Positions 24,854-33,793 are shown, numbered from the stretch's first letter. The stretch is 56,076 nt of DNA from an uncultured Anaerolineales bacterium (GCA_937952305.1 CALFZO010000174.1:1-56076), one strand, 5' to 3'. Notes: generated by a model not told the origin, from the sequence alone. Made by a program: numbers and translations.

Positions 24854-25492
24854 TCACGGGCCGGGCGCCACGCCGCGCTCCTGCAGCAAGCGCTGCATGT
24901 AGCCGATCTCCGTCTGCTGGCTGGCCACGATGGCTTGCGCCAGACGCACCACTTCCGGGCGCGGGCTTTGATCCAGCACGTGCGTGGCCATGTAGACGCC
25001 GCCCTGATGGTGGCGGATCATCAACCGCAGGAACTGGATCTCGGCTTCGGACGCGGACAGCGTGGTCAGCGACTCCATCTCCAGCGCGGTGGCCAGGCCC
25101 ATGTTCGGCGGCATGTCGGCGCCGTGCTGGCTGTGGTCGGACATCGGCGGCCGGGGGCCGCTGAAGGGCAGCCGCCAGACTTCCAGCCAGCCCTGCATCT
25201 GGCCGACCTGGGCCTGCTGCGTCAGGATGATGTCCAGCCCCAACTGGGCCAACTCGGCATCGCTCGTGCGCTGGCGCAAGATCAGGGCCATCTCCACGGC
25301 CTGGTTGTGGTGCGCGATCATGTCGCGCGCGAAGACGACTTCCGGATCGCCCTCGGCCGGCGGCCGGCTGAACCACCACAGGTATCCCAGGGAGCCGGCG
25401 ACGGCCAGCAGGATGACGGCCAACGCCGGCCAGAGCAGACGCGGCCAGGCGACGGACGGCGCAGCGGCGGGGGTGTCGATTTCGGTGGTCAT
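24854..25492 (-). CDS. DUF305 membrane-anchored protein
   Basis: A 212-residue protein with one N-terminal membrane anchor (about residues 18-41) and two DUF305 repeats on the outside: FARDMIAHHNQAVEMA (55-70) and FLRLMIRHHQGGVYMA (about 160-175). The His-His and Met pattern fits the copper or other metal binding suggested for this ferritin-like family. Its ATG overlaps the DUF3105 stop as ATGA. The pair lies just downstream of the ZIP and multicopper oxidase genes. Confidence 0.86.
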   Translation of the reverse strand: MTTEIDTPAAAPSVAWPRLLWPALAVILLAVAGSLGYLWWFSRPPAEGDPEVVFARDMIAHHNQAVEMALILRQRTSDAELAQLGLDIILTQQAQVGQMQGWLEVWRLPFSGPRPPMSDHSQHGADMPPNMGLATALEMESLTTLSASEAEIQFLRLMIRHHQGGVYMATHVLDQSPRPEVVRLAQAIVASQQTEIGYMQRLLQERGVAPGP

Positions 25493-26103
25493 CGCAGGAT
25501 CGGCGTTCCCGTGCCGCCAAAGCAGGCCGCGCCGGGCTCAGGAGTTTGCGGGCCTTGCATGTACTTCAGCAGGAAGCGGCTCAGCCGTTCGTCGGTGGGG
25601 TCATCGACGCGCAGTTGCAGGCCCCAGGCCGAAGCCACCACCGGCGCCGGCAGGTCGACGTAGGGGCTGAGGATCGCGTACTCGCGCCCGCGCACCAGGC
25701 TGCGCAGCTCCGTCACGGCGTCGGCCGCCAGATCGGCCCGGTAGGTGATCCAGACGGCGCCGTGCTCGAGCGAGTGCACGGCCAGCTCGTTCTGCACCGG
25801 CTGGTCGTAGATGCCGCAATTGAGCCAGACCGCGCGATGATCGCCGCCCACCGGCGGGATTGGATCGTAGGCCACGGCCGTGGTGACGTGCCCGGCCGTC
25901 AGGTCCGAGAAGATCTGGAGGCCCGTGATCGGCAAGACGCGCTGGTTGCGCTCGTTCACGGTCTGGTAGGTGGCGAAGACGATGACGCCAACGACGATGA
26001 CGACAATGGCGACGACGCTGATGACGGGCCAGGGCACGGCCGCGCCCGACGCGCGTGCCGCCGCCTTGCGCGTCTGACGGGAAGGTGGAGTGGTCTTGGT
26101 CAT
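25489..26103 (-). CDS. DUF3105 membrane-anchored protein
   Basis: A 204-residue protein with a basic N-terminus, one membrane segment (about 24-46) and an extracytoplasmic DUF3105 domain containing HSLEHGAVWITY and the conserved CGIYDQPV. The function is unknown; DUF3105 genes are often found beside DUF305 genes. Translation is coupled to DUF305. A TATAAT on the minus strand at 26139-26144 lies 36 bases upstream. Confidence 0.82.
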   Translation of the reverse strand: MTKTTPPSRQTRKAAARASGAAVPWPVISVVAIVVIVVGVIVFATYQTVNERNQRVLPITGLQIFSDLTAGHVTTAVAYDPIPPVGGDHRAVWLNCGIYDQPVQNELAVHSLEHGAVWITYRADLAADAVTELRSLVRGREYAILSPYVDLPAPVVASAWGLQLRVDDPTDERLSRFLLKYMQGPQTPEPGAACFGGTGTPILR

Positions 26104-26131
26104 GGCCGCCTTGTATACCAGGCTAAGGTGA

Positions 26132-26157
26132 GAGCCAGATTATAGCGTCTCTGGCTC
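26132..26157 (-). promoter_or_regulatory. Inverted repeat over a TATAAT box
   Basis: GAGCCAGA (26132-26139) and TCTGGCTC (26150-26157), a perfect 8-bp inverted repeat with a 10-base centre, just after the ZIP stop. The minus-strand TATAAT (26139-26144) lies inside it. It could be an operator for the DUF3105-DUF305 pair or an RNA hairpin ending the ZIP transcript; there is no T tract. Confidence 0.45.
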
Positions 26158-26181
26158 ACCAGCGCGGCCGGGCGGCGGCGG

Positions 26182-27381
26182 CTACTTGATCAGCAGCCCG
26201 GTGAGGTACAGCAGCAGCATGCCCACCGTCACGCCGGCGAAGACGGTGACGGGCATGGGGCGCTTGGCCGTGTCCCGCTGGATCAGTTTGGCAATCTCGT
26301 AGACCACTTCGAAAACGGCGCCGGCGCCGACCGCCAGGAACAGGACCGCCAGGACGGCCGAATAGCTCAGGCCTCCCACCCAGGCGCCGACGATGGCCGG
26401 CGCCCCGCCGATCACGCCCATCCAGGCCAGGCTCTGCCAGGCCGGCCGGTCCTTGAGCACCGGGGCGATGATGCCCAGGCCCTCGGTGATGTTCTGGACG
26501 ATGAAGCCGACCACCAGGAAGGTGCCTAGCGCAGCGGCGCCGACGCTGTACGCCGCGCCGATGGCCAGCCCCTCGCCCAGATTGTGCAGGCCGATCCCGA
26601 CCGCGATCATGAAGGCCACGGACAGGCGCTGATCCGCTTCGCTGCGGCCGACGGCGGCCTGCCGGCGCGCGATAGCGTCCAGCAGCAGGAAAGTGACCAC
26701 AATCCCGAAGCCCACCAGGCCCACGCCCTGGAAGGGGCCGCCGACGGCCTGGGCCAGCTCCCAGGCCTCGCTGGTGGCGTCGAAGCCCAGGAAGATCAGC
26801 AGGCCGGCGGTGACGGCCATCAGGAACATCAGCCAGCGCGGACCCAGACGCCGCAGGGCCGGGAACCAGAACATGCCCAGGAAGACCGGGATGACGCCCA
26901 CGTACAGGCCGATCAGGGTGAAGCTGAGCAGCGTGCCAGTGTCCGGGGTGGCGGTCGCCGCCGCCGCCTCGATCACGGTCTCGAACGGGACGGCGTTGCC
27001 GGTGAAGAACTTGAGCGTGTAGGGTTCGGCCTCCACCCACGGGTAGATGATGGTGACCACGGCTGTCCCCAGGCGCGGCAGTTCGGCGCTGGGCGCGACC
27101 GTGAACGGCCAGACGCTGTCGTTGATGACGAGCTGGGCCAGGGTGAGCGGCTCCGGGCCGGTGTTGCGGACCTGCAGCTCGATCTCGCCGCGCCGCAGGA
27201 GCGTGCGCTCAAAGGTCAGGGCCTCGATGGGGGCGGCCGGCGCCACGTTCAGGCCGGCGCCGTTAGTGGACAGGAACAGCGCGATCACGCCGGCCAGCAG
27301 CACCACCGGGACCAGGAACAGGCCCACGGTCCGGCCGAGGCGTGCGCGTTCGTTCTGGGCGGGGGTGGTCGTCGGTGCCAT
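26182..27381 (-). CDS. ZIP-family metal transporter with extracytoplasmic N-terminal domain
   Basis: A 399-residue protein. Residues 16-36 form a first membrane segment. Residues about 45-135 form a beta-rich soluble domain (IELQVRNTGPEPLTLAQLV) not found in ordinary ZIP proteins. The ZIP core then has the metal-site helices GIGLHNLGEGLAIGAA and VQNITEGLGI. ZIP proteins import Zn, Fe or Mn; which one is not visible. The start lies 3 bases after the multicopper oxidase stop, in the same operon. Confidence 0.85.
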   Translation of the reverse strand: MAPTTTPAQNERARLGRTVGLFLVPVVLLAGVIALFLSTNGAGLNVAPAAPIEALTFERTLLRRGEIELQVRNTGPEPLTLAQLVINDSVWPFTVAPSAELPRLGTAVVTIIYPWVEAEPYTLKFFTGNAVPFETVIEAAAATATPDTGTLLSFTLIGLYVGVIPVFLGMFWFPALRRLGPRWLMFLMAVTAGLLIFLGFDATSEAWELAQAVGGPFQGVGLVGFGIVVTFLLLDAIARRQAAVGRSEADQRLSVAFMIAVGIGLHNLGEGLAIGAAYSVGAAALGTFLVVGFIVQNITEGLGIIAPVLKDRPAWQSLAWMGVIGGAPAIVGAWVGGLSYSAVLAVLFLAVGAGAVFEVVYEIAKLIQRDTAKRPMPVTVFAGVTVGMLLLYLTGLLIK

Positions 27382-27384
27382 GGC

Positions 27385-28416
27385 TCAGGCCTCCACTGCG
27401 AACACGCCCGTCCACCCGAGTTCGGCGAACTCGGTGACGTGGGCGTGGAACATGTACTTGCCCGGATAGCGGTAGCGGAACTCCAGCATCCCGCGCTGGG
27501 CCTGGCCCAGGATGATGGTGTCCGTAAACTCGCTGGGCGTGAGGCTGGTGCCAGTGGGGTACCAGTTGAAGAAATTGGCGTGCAGGTGGAAGGAGTTGAG
27601 CAGGTCGAACTCGAGCATGTTCACCAGGAAGACGCGCACCAGCTCGCCGACCTTGATCTGGATGGGGTGCCGGTCGTAGTGGAAGGGGATGAAGTTGACG
27701 TTGTAGAAATCGTTGCCGCCGTCGAAGTCCACGTCGTTGCCGGCCATGACCATCACAAACTCGCGGTCGGCCGGCGGCCAGCCGCCGGGCGGGTCCACGA
27801 TGAAGGCGCCGTACAGGCCCTTGGCGATGTGCTTGGCCAACGGCATGACGTGGCAGTGATACTGGTGCACGCCGAACGGTTCGGCGTCGAACTCGTAGAC
27901 GAAGCGCTCGCCGGGCTGGATGACCTCATAGACGCCGTCCATGCCGGCCGGGTGGACACCGTGGAAGTGCATGGTGTGCGGGTGGGCGCTGGCGTTGGTG
28001 AAATTGAGGCGCAGGCGGTCGCCTTCGCGGGCGCGGATGGTCGGGCCCGGGATGCGGCCGTTGTAGGTCCACGCCGGGAAAAAGAGGCCCGGCGCCACCT
28101 CCACGTCCTTGTCGCTGGCGATGAAGTCGTACTCGCGCAGCGTCCGGCCGTCCGCGGCTGTGCTCACGCGGTCACCCCAGTTGAAATCGGTCAGGATATC
28201 CGTGGGGTTGAAGCCGTTGCGCGCGTGGTCCACTTCGCCGACGACGCCGGGCATGGCAATGCCGCCGTGGTGGCTGTGGTCAGCGCCGTCAGCGCCGGTC
28301 TGCGCCGCCGCGCCGCGCCCGGCCGCCAATGCGGCCGCGCCGGCGGCCAGGCCCAGCGTGCCGAGCGCGCCAGCCTTGAGAAAGTGGCGCCGGGAATAAG
28401 AGTCTTTGGGCGTCAT
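27385..28416 (-). CDS. Two-domain multicopper oxidase, Tat-exported
   Basis: A 343-residue enzyme with a Tat signal (SRRHFLKAGALG) and two cupredoxin domains. Domain 1 has HFHG (150-153) and the type-1 copper set around HQYHCHVMPLAKH (H184, H187, C188, H189, H196). Domain 2 has HLHANFF (277-283) and FHAHVTEFAELGW (323-335), with no Cys, so the type-1 site is only in domain 1. A ferroxidase or metal-oxidase role is inferred from the neighbouring metal transporters. A His-rich stretch (HSHH) follows the signal. Its ATG overlaps the upstream stop as ATGA. Confidence 0.87.
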   Translation of the reverse strand: MTPKDSYSRRHFLKAGALGTLGLAAGAAALAAGRGAAAQTGADGADHSHHGGIAMPGVVGEVDHARNGFNPTDILTDFNWGDRVSTAADGRTLREYDFIASDKDVEVAPGLFFPAWTYNGRIPGPTIRAREGDRLRLNFTNASAHPHTMHFHGVHPAGMDGVYEVIQPGERFVYEFDAEPFGVHQYHCHVMPLAKHIAKGLYGAFIVDPPGGWPPADREFVMVMAGNDVDFDGGNDFYNVNFIPFHYDRHPIQIKVGELVRVFLVNMLEFDLLNSFHLHANFFNWYPTGTSLTPSEFTDTIILGQAQRGMLEFRYRYPGKYMFHAHVTEFAELGWTGVFAVEA

Positions 28417-30842
28417 CGTACGGCCTCCTTTGCAGAATCAACCGGGTTGGTCCCCAACACTTCCACAAGGCCCAGCCCGCCGTTGACGCGCACACGGTCG
28501 CCGGTCTTGAGGCGCAGGGTGGCGTCGCCGCAGCCGACGACGGCCGGCAGGCCCAGCTCGCGGGCCACGATGGCGGCATGCGAGAGCGGCGCGCCCACGT
28601 CGGTGACCACGGCGGCGGCGCGCGGGAACAGCGGCGTCCAACCGACGTTGGTGCTCACGGTCACCAGGATTTCGCCGGGCTGCAGCGCCGCGCCCTCCTC
28701 CATCGCCAGCAGGACGCGCACCGGGCCTTCCACCACGCCGGCCGCGCCTGGAAAGCCGCGCACGGCGGCTGCTGAGGCGGCTCCCGACTCACCGCTCGCC
28801 TCTGACGGCGGCGCCGGGTGCGCGTCGAAGAAATCGCTGCGGCGGGCGGGATCGGCCGCCCAACGGACGGGGTCGAAGCGCCCGGAGATCAAGGCCGGGT
28901 AGGGCGGCAGGGCGCTGTAGCGGGCGTGCGTGGCGCGCCGCGCCGGGATAAACGCCGCGCTCGACCGGTCGCCGCCCAGCACGGCGAGCAGCTCGGCGTG
29001 GGCCAGGAAGAAGACGCCGTCGCCCAGGCCGGTCAGCGCGCCGGCCCGCAGCGCGAAGGCGCGCAGCAGCCCGAAGAGGCGGATGACCTCGGAGCGGATG
29101 GCCTCGCGCCCGCGGGCGGCCTCGGCGGCGGCCGCCAGCCGGCGTTCCGTCGAGCGGGCCAGACGCGGATGGCGGGCCGTGAAGCGGCCCCAGGCGGCGG
29201 CGCGGGCCTCAGTCTGCCGCTGCAGCAGCCCGTCCACAGACGCGTCCGCCAGGCCGGCCAACTGCTGTTCGATCCAGCCCGGGTCCTCGGCCGGCCGGGG
29301 CAATGACACTTCGAACTCGTGCGGCCCGCGGTGGCCGTACCGCGCCGCATACTCCGCGCGGCTCAGCGCGCCGCGCGCCACCTGGGCCAAGCCCAGCAGC
29401 GGGCCCAGGCTGGCCAACTGCGCGCCGTCCGTGTTTAGACCCGTCATCAGCGTGTTGGCGTCCACCTCGCCGACGAGGCGCCTCAGGTCGTGCCGCAGGC
29501 CGCGGGCCGTGTTCTCGTAGCGGCTGGTGCCGGCCTGCAGCATCTGGCAGGCCTGGCGCAACAACGGCGCCAGCGCGCCCGTCCACAGCTCCGCCAGCGC
29601 CGGCAAGGTGGCGGCCGCCGCGACCCGCGCGCGCAGGTCGGCGACGCGGGCCGGGACCGCGGCCGTGAACGCGGCCAGCTGCTGCTGGTTGCGCCGCACG
29701 CGGCTCTTGGCGCGCACACCCACCGGGATCAGGTAGGCCAGCGTCCGCCAGCGCGGCAGCGGCAGGATCGGGACCGTGACGTGCTCGGGCAGCCGGCCGA
29801 AGAACTCCTCGCTCTCGTAATTGAGGCGCGCCCGGCTCACCCCCAGCGCGGCGGCGACCGAAGCCAGGGCGCTCAGGTTCATGTAAAAGCGCCCGCCGAG
29901 ATTGCCCATGGCCGGGAGATTGCCCGGAAACTGAAACGGGATCGTCTCTTCGAAATAGATTTGCAGCAGGGACCAGGTCAGCGGCGTCATCACGTCCGGC
30001 ACCGCCTCGCCGAAATTGGCGTTGGTCCACAGGTAGTCGCCGCTCAGGCTGTCGTTCCACTCGCCGGTGGCCGGGTTGTGGGCGCGCAGGGTCGTGATCG
30101 GGCGCGCCTGGAGCAGGTGCAGGCGGCCCTCGGCGACGGCCCACTCGATATCCTGCGGCCCGCCCAGGTCGGCTTCCAGACGCGCCGCCAGGCGAAAGAG
30201 CGCGGGCGCCCAGCGTCTGAGTTCGGCCGGGCCGCTGTACCGGCCGCCCGGCTGCGCGAGGGTGAAGGCCGCGGCGTTTTGTTCGCCCGCGACCAGGGCC
30301 TCGCCCAGCCCGTGGATGTAGTTGCCGACCATGGCCGCGCGGCTGCCGGTGACCGGATCAGCCGTGAACAGGACGCCGGCCAGTTGGGCGCGCACCAGGC
30401 GCTGCACGACGACGGCCATTTCCTGATCGGCGGCGACGGCCTGGGCCTGGCTGTAGGCGCTGACCCGGGCCGAGCGCCGGGAGCGCCGCACCGTCGCGAT
30501 GGCACGGTGAACCTCGGCGTCGGCGCTCACATCCAGCACGGTCTCGAACTCTCCAGCAAAAGAGGCGTGAGCTGAGTCTTCGTTGAGCGCCGACGAGCGC
30601 ACGGCGAAGGCGTGGCGGCCAGGATGGTCGTGGCCGTTGGCGCGGCCGCGCAGGGCGGTCAATTGCGCGCGGGCCTGGGCCCAGGCCGTCTCGGTCAGGT
30701 CGTCGCCGTTGAAGGCTTCGGGCGCGATGACGAAGCCCGCCGGCACCGGGTACCCGGCCTGCAGGAGGCGAGCCAAAGTGCGGGCCTTGCCGCCGGCGGC
30801 CTCCCCCGATTCAATGGGCAGCGTTTCCAGTGTGTAGATCAT
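28413..30842 (-). CDS. PEP-utilising phosphotransfer enzyme (PPDK/Rph-like)
   Basis: An 809-residue protein with the layout of pyruvate phosphate dikinase relatives. The N-terminal ATP-grasp domain has GGKARTLARL, FAVRSSALNED, AGVLFTADP and DIEWAVAEGRLHLLQARP; a central helical domain follows; the C-terminal swivelling His domain has GAPLSHAAIVARELGLPAVVG with the phospho-accepting H755. It lacks the PEP-binding barrel of PEP synthase, as do rifampin phosphotransferases, so it probably phosphorylates a small molecule. GGAAGGAA precedes the ATG. Coupling to a multicopper oxidase is unexpected. Confidence 0.82.
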   Translation of the reverse strand: MIYTLETLPIESGEAAGGKARTLARLLQAGYPVPAGFVIAPEAFNGDDLTETAWAQARAQLTALRGRANGHDHPGRHAFAVRSSALNEDSAHASFAGEFETVLDVSADAEVHRAIATVRRSRRSARVSAYSQAQAVAADQEMAVVVQRLVRAQLAGVLFTADPVTGSRAAMVGNYIHGLGEALVAGEQNAAAFTLAQPGGRYSGPAELRRWAPALFRLAARLEADLGGPQDIEWAVAEGRLHLLQARPITTLRAHNPATGEWNDSLSGDYLWTNANFGEAVPDVMTPLTWSLLQIYFEETIPFQFPGNLPAMGNLGGRFYMNLSALASVAAALGVSRARLNYESEEFFGRLPEHVTVPILPLPRWRTLAYLIPVGVRAKSRVRRNQQQLAAFTAAVPARVADLRARVAAAATLPALAELWTGALAPLLRQACQMLQAGTSRYENTARGLRHDLRRLVGEVDANTLMTGLNTDGAQLASLGPLLGLAQVARGALSRAEYAARYGHRGPHEFEVSLPRPAEDPGWIEQQLAGLADASVDGLLQRQTEARAAAWGRFTARHPRLARSTERRLAAAAEAARGREAIRSEVIRLFGLLRAFALRAGALTGLGDGVFFLAHAELLAVLGGDRSSAAFIPARRATHARYSALPPYPALISGRFDPVRWAADPARRSDFFDAHPAPPSEASGESGAASAAAVRGFPGAAGVVEGPVRVLLAMEEGAALQPGEILVTVSTNVGWTPLFPRAAAVVTDVGAPLSHAAIVARELGLPAVVGCGDATLRLKTGDRVRVNGGLGLVEVLGTNPVDSAKEAVR

Positions 30843-30864
30843 GACGGTTCCTTCCGGGCTGTCC

Positions 30865-31467
30865 TTAATGGCCTGTCACAGGCGGCAGCAAGGCGCCCGT
30901 GGTGCGCATGTAAGCGCGATACTGCTCGCCGAAGGTCGCGATCATCAGCGCCTCCTCAAACCGGATGCGCGCGGCCACCTCCAGCGCGGTCAGCCCGAGC
31001 CATAGCACGCCGATCAGCGCGTTGGCGGAGATGAGCAGCGTCGAACCCAGGATGAGCAGGAAGCCGGTGTAGATCGGGTGCCGCACCCAGCGGTAGGGTC
31101 CGTGGGTGACCAGGGTCTGGTCTTTCAGCAGGCGGGGCGTGTCGCTCCAGTTGTGGTCCAGGGCCGTGTGCGCCCAGTGGAGCAGGGCGAAGCCGGCCAG
31201 CGCCACGCCCAGGCCCGCCCAGCGCAGCCAGGCCGGCAGGGGCAGGGACGCCCAGGCGAGCCAGCTCGGCGCGACGGCGTAGACGACCACGGCCGCGAAG
31301 GCTGGCAGGCTGAGCAGGTCGGCGATCTGCGCGGCCCGGCTGCGTTCGCGTTGTTTGACGGTGTCCGTAGCGGGGCGGCCGTACTTGCGCGTGCAGTAGC
31401 CGCGGTAAGCCGCGAAGGCCAGCAACAGGGCTGGGAGAAGGAGGCGGAAGATGAGGGGAGTGTCCAT
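30865..31467 (-). CDS. Isoprenylcysteine carboxyl methyltransferase-like protein (copy 1)
   Basis: A 200-residue membrane protein with about five hydrophobic segments and the ICMT/PEMT signature: VTHGPYRWVRHPIYTGFLLILG, then RIRFEEALMIATFGEQYRAYMRTT. These enzymes methylate lipids or prenyl-cysteine; bacterial members often sit beside metal-resistance genes and their substrate is mostly unknown. It lies 22 bases before the PEP-utilising enzyme gene and heads that operon. A TTGACA box on the minus strand lies at 31540-31545, with no clear -10. Confidence 0.83.
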   Translation of the reverse strand: MDTPLIFRLLLPALLLAFAAYRGYCTRKYGRPATDTVKQRERSRAAQIADLLSLPAFAAVVVYAVAPSWLAWASLPLPAWLRWAGLGVALAGFALLHWAHTALDHNWSDTPRLLKDQTLVTHGPYRWVRHPIYTGFLLILGSTLLISANALIGVLWLGLTALEVAARIRFEEALMIATFGEQYRAYMRTTGALLPPVTGH

Positions 31468-31575
31468 GGTCTGTTCCAGTAAAGCCTATAAATATGACCG
31501 TAATACTCTTGATAATTTTCTGTCGCTGAGCCGGAGCGTTGTCAAAATGACCTCTTTAGTGAAAGGCGGGAGGCT

Positions 31576-32982
31576 TCAGGCCCAGCCCAACAAGCGGGCG
31601 AGCGAGGCAGTGAGGAAACACACGGCGAAAGCGATGGCCAGCGGCCCGAGGGCGCCCAGGGTCGTCCACTTCAGGCTGCGCGTCTCCTTCCACATCGTCA
31701 TGATCGTGGTGGCGCACGGGTTGTGCAGGAGCGAGAACAGCATCAGGTTGACGGCCGTCAGCATCGTCCAGCCGTGCTGGCCGATCAGCAGGGCGCGCAG
31801 CTCGGTGAAGCCCGGCGTATCCGTCATCATGCCCACGCCCAGGTACACCATCAGCATCGTCGGTACCACGATCTCGTTGGCCGGGATGGCGATGATGTAA
31901 GCGAGCAGGATGACGCCGTCCAGGCCGATGGCCAGGCCGAGCGGGTTCAGGAAGTCGGCCACGTGCCAGGCCAGCGATTGGTCGCCGACGACGATATTGC
32001 CCAGCAGCCAGATCGCGGCGCCGGCCGGGGCGGCCGTCTGGATCGCGCGCCACAGCACGAAGATGGTCCGGTCGATGAGCGACGTGTACAGGATCTGCTT
32101 CAAGTTCGGCCGGCGGAAGGGCGGCAGCTCGAGCGAGAACGCCGACGCCTCGCCGCGCAGCAAGGTGCGCGAGAGCAGGGCCGAGACCGCCAGCGTGAAC
32201 AGCACGCCGACGAGGACGACCATCACCACTGAGCCGGCGGCGGCCACCGACGCCAGCGCCGGCGGGAACGAGGCCGCCACAAACACAGTCGCCAGCATGA
32301 TCAGGGTCGGGAAGCGGCCGTTGCACGGCACGAAGTTGTTGGTCAGGATGGCGATCAGGCGCTCGCGCGGGCTGTCGATGACGCGGGTGGCGATGATGCC
32401 GGCCGCGTTGCACCCGAAGCCCATCGTCATGGTCAGCGACTGCTTGCCGTGCGCGCCGGCCTTCTTGAAGAGCCAGTCCAGGTTAAAGGCCACGCGCGGC
32501 AGGTAGCCCAGGTCCTCCAGGAACGTGAAGCACGGGAAGAAGATCGCCATCGGCGGGAGCATGACGCTCACCACCCAGGCCAGGCCGCGCCAGACGCCGT
32601 GCCAGACGAAGCCGGTCAGCCACCAGGGCGCGCCCAGCGCCGTGAAGAGCGCGGCGGCCTGGTCCTCGAACCAGAAGAGCGCGTCGGCGATCAGGGCCGA
32701 GGGGACGTTGGCGCCGGTGATGGTAAGCCAGAAGACGACGGCCAGGATCAGGAGCATGATCGGCAAGCCGAAAATGGGCGAGGTCACCAGCCGGTCCAGC
32801 AGGCCGTCCCAGTCGCGGCGCCGTTCCCCGGCGGGGTGGACGGCGCGCCGGGCCACGCCCTCCGCCTCGGCGTAGAGCGACTGGACGAGCTGATCCCGGA
32901 AGTTCTCGGGCAGGGCCTGGCGCAAAGCCTCGGCGCGGGCCAGGAGGGCGTCCGCGCCGGTCGGGGCGGGCTGGGTCGTCAT
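31576..32982 (-). CDS. feoB: FeoB ferrous-iron permease, membrane part (split FeoB)
   Basis: A 468-residue protein matching the C-terminal membrane part of FeoB. After a helical lead (residues 1-60), gate-type motifs appear: IFFPCFTFLEDLGYLPRVAF, GFGCNAAGIIATRVIDSPRERL and NNFVPCNGRFPTLIM, and later AIPANEIVVPTML. There is no GTPase domain; that lies in the upstream gene, whose stop overlaps this ATG as ATGA. The frame stays open beyond 32982, but that stretch is only a shadow of the GTPase gene. It is the last gene of the iron operon. Confidence 0.9.
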   Translation of the reverse strand: MTTQPAPTGADALLARAEALRQALPENFRDQLVQSLYAEAEGVARRAVHPAGERRRDWDGLLDRLVTSPIFGLPIMLLILAVVFWLTITGANVPSALIADALFWFEDQAAALFTALGAPWWLTGFVWHGVWRGLAWVVSVMLPPMAIFFPCFTFLEDLGYLPRVAFNLDWLFKKAGAHGKQSLTMTMGFGCNAAGIIATRVIDSPRERLIAILTNNFVPCNGRFPTLIMLATVFVAASFPPALASVAAAGSVVMVVLVGVLFTLAVSALLSRTLLRGEASAFSLELPPFRRPNLKQILYTSLIDRTIFVLWRAIQTAAPAGAAIWLLGNIVVGDQSLAWHVADFLNPLGLAIGLDGVILLAYIIAIPANEIVVPTMLMVYLGVGMMTDTPGFTELRALLIGQHGWTMLTAVNLMLFSLLHNPCATTIMTMWKETRSLKWTTLGALGPLAIAFAVCFLTASLARLLGWA

Positions 32983-33791
32983 TGGGCACCTTCCACGGCC
33001 ATCTTGCGGCTGAAGCGGCGCACGGCCTCGCGCTGGCGCTGGGCGATGTCGTTCAATTCGCCGTTGAGCAGGGCCTGGCGGATGCGCTGGTCGCCGTCCA
33101 GCAGGCGCAGCGCCACCCAACGCGGATTGGGCAGGCCGGGGGCGGCGGCTTCGATCAGAGGCAGCAGTTCCTGCAGGGCGGACTCCAGCGCGCTGTGGGC
33201 GGCCACGCGGCGGGGCGCCACCGCCACCCGGCCGCCGGCCACGTCGGCGACGGCGGTCAGCAGATCGCCCAGCCCCTCGCCGGAGCGGGCCGCCGTCCCG
33301 ACCACGGGCACGCCCAGCTCGCGGGCCAGCTGACGCGTGTCGACGCTCAGCCCTTTGCGGCGGGCCTCGTCCAGCAGGTTGACGCACACGACCACGCGGT
33401 CGCTGATCTCCAGGACCTGCAGCACCAGGTTGAGGTTGCGCTCCAGGCAAGTGGCGTCGGTGACCACCAGGGTGCAGTCCGGCTGGCCGAAGAGGATGAA
33501 GTTGCGCGCGATCTCCTCATCCTGCGAGGCCGAAAGCAGCGAGTAGGTGCCGGGCAGGTCCACCAGCTTGTAGCGCTTGCCCTGGAACTGGTAGCCACCC
33601 TCGGCGCGCGTGACGGTCTTGCCCGGCCAGTTGCCGGTGTGCTGCTTGAGGCCGGTGAGCGCGTTGAAGACCGTGCTTTTGCCGGTGTTGGGGTTGCCGG
33701 CCAGCGCCACCAGATGGTCAAAGGCGCTGACGTCCAGGCCCATCTGGGCCAGGGCGGTGTTGGCCGGGCAGGTTTCACAATCGGCGGACAT
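32979..33791 (-). CDS. feoB: FeoB GTPase part (split FeoB)
   Basis: A 270-residue soluble protein equal to the N-terminal G domain and helical domain of FeoB. G1 GNPNTGKST (32-40), G3 DLPG (78-81) and G4 NLLD (138-141) are visible. An N-terminal CETC pair (C5, C8) could bind metal. In ordinary FeoB this is fused to the permease; here it stops and the permease begins at the same point (ATGA), so the two are made coupled and presumably assemble. The gene starts 2 bases after the DtxR-FeoA fusion stop. Confidence 0.9.
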   Translation of the reverse strand: MSADCETCPANTALAQMGLDVSAFDHLVALAGNPNTGKSTVFNALTGLKQHTGNWPGKTVTRAEGGYQFQGKRYKLVDLPGTYSLLSASQDEEIARNFILFGQPDCTLVVTDATCLERNLNLVLQVLEISDRVVVCVNLLDEARRKGLSVDTRQLARELGVPVVGTAARSGEGLGDLLTAVADVAGGRVAVAPRRVAAHSALESALQELLPLIEAAAPGLPNPRWVALRLLDGDQRIRQALLNGELNDIAQRQREAVRRFSRKMAVEGAQ

Positions 33792-33793
33792 GC

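Noticed and set aside
26584..28902. 772-residue open frame on the plus strand
   Set aside because: Antisense to the ZIP and multicopper oxidase genes; shadow composition, no motif.
31576..33450. Longer 624-residue version of the FeoB membrane gene
   Set aside because: The extra N-terminal 156 residues are an out-of-frame reading of the GTPase gene; the ATGA overlap at 32982 gives a natural start.
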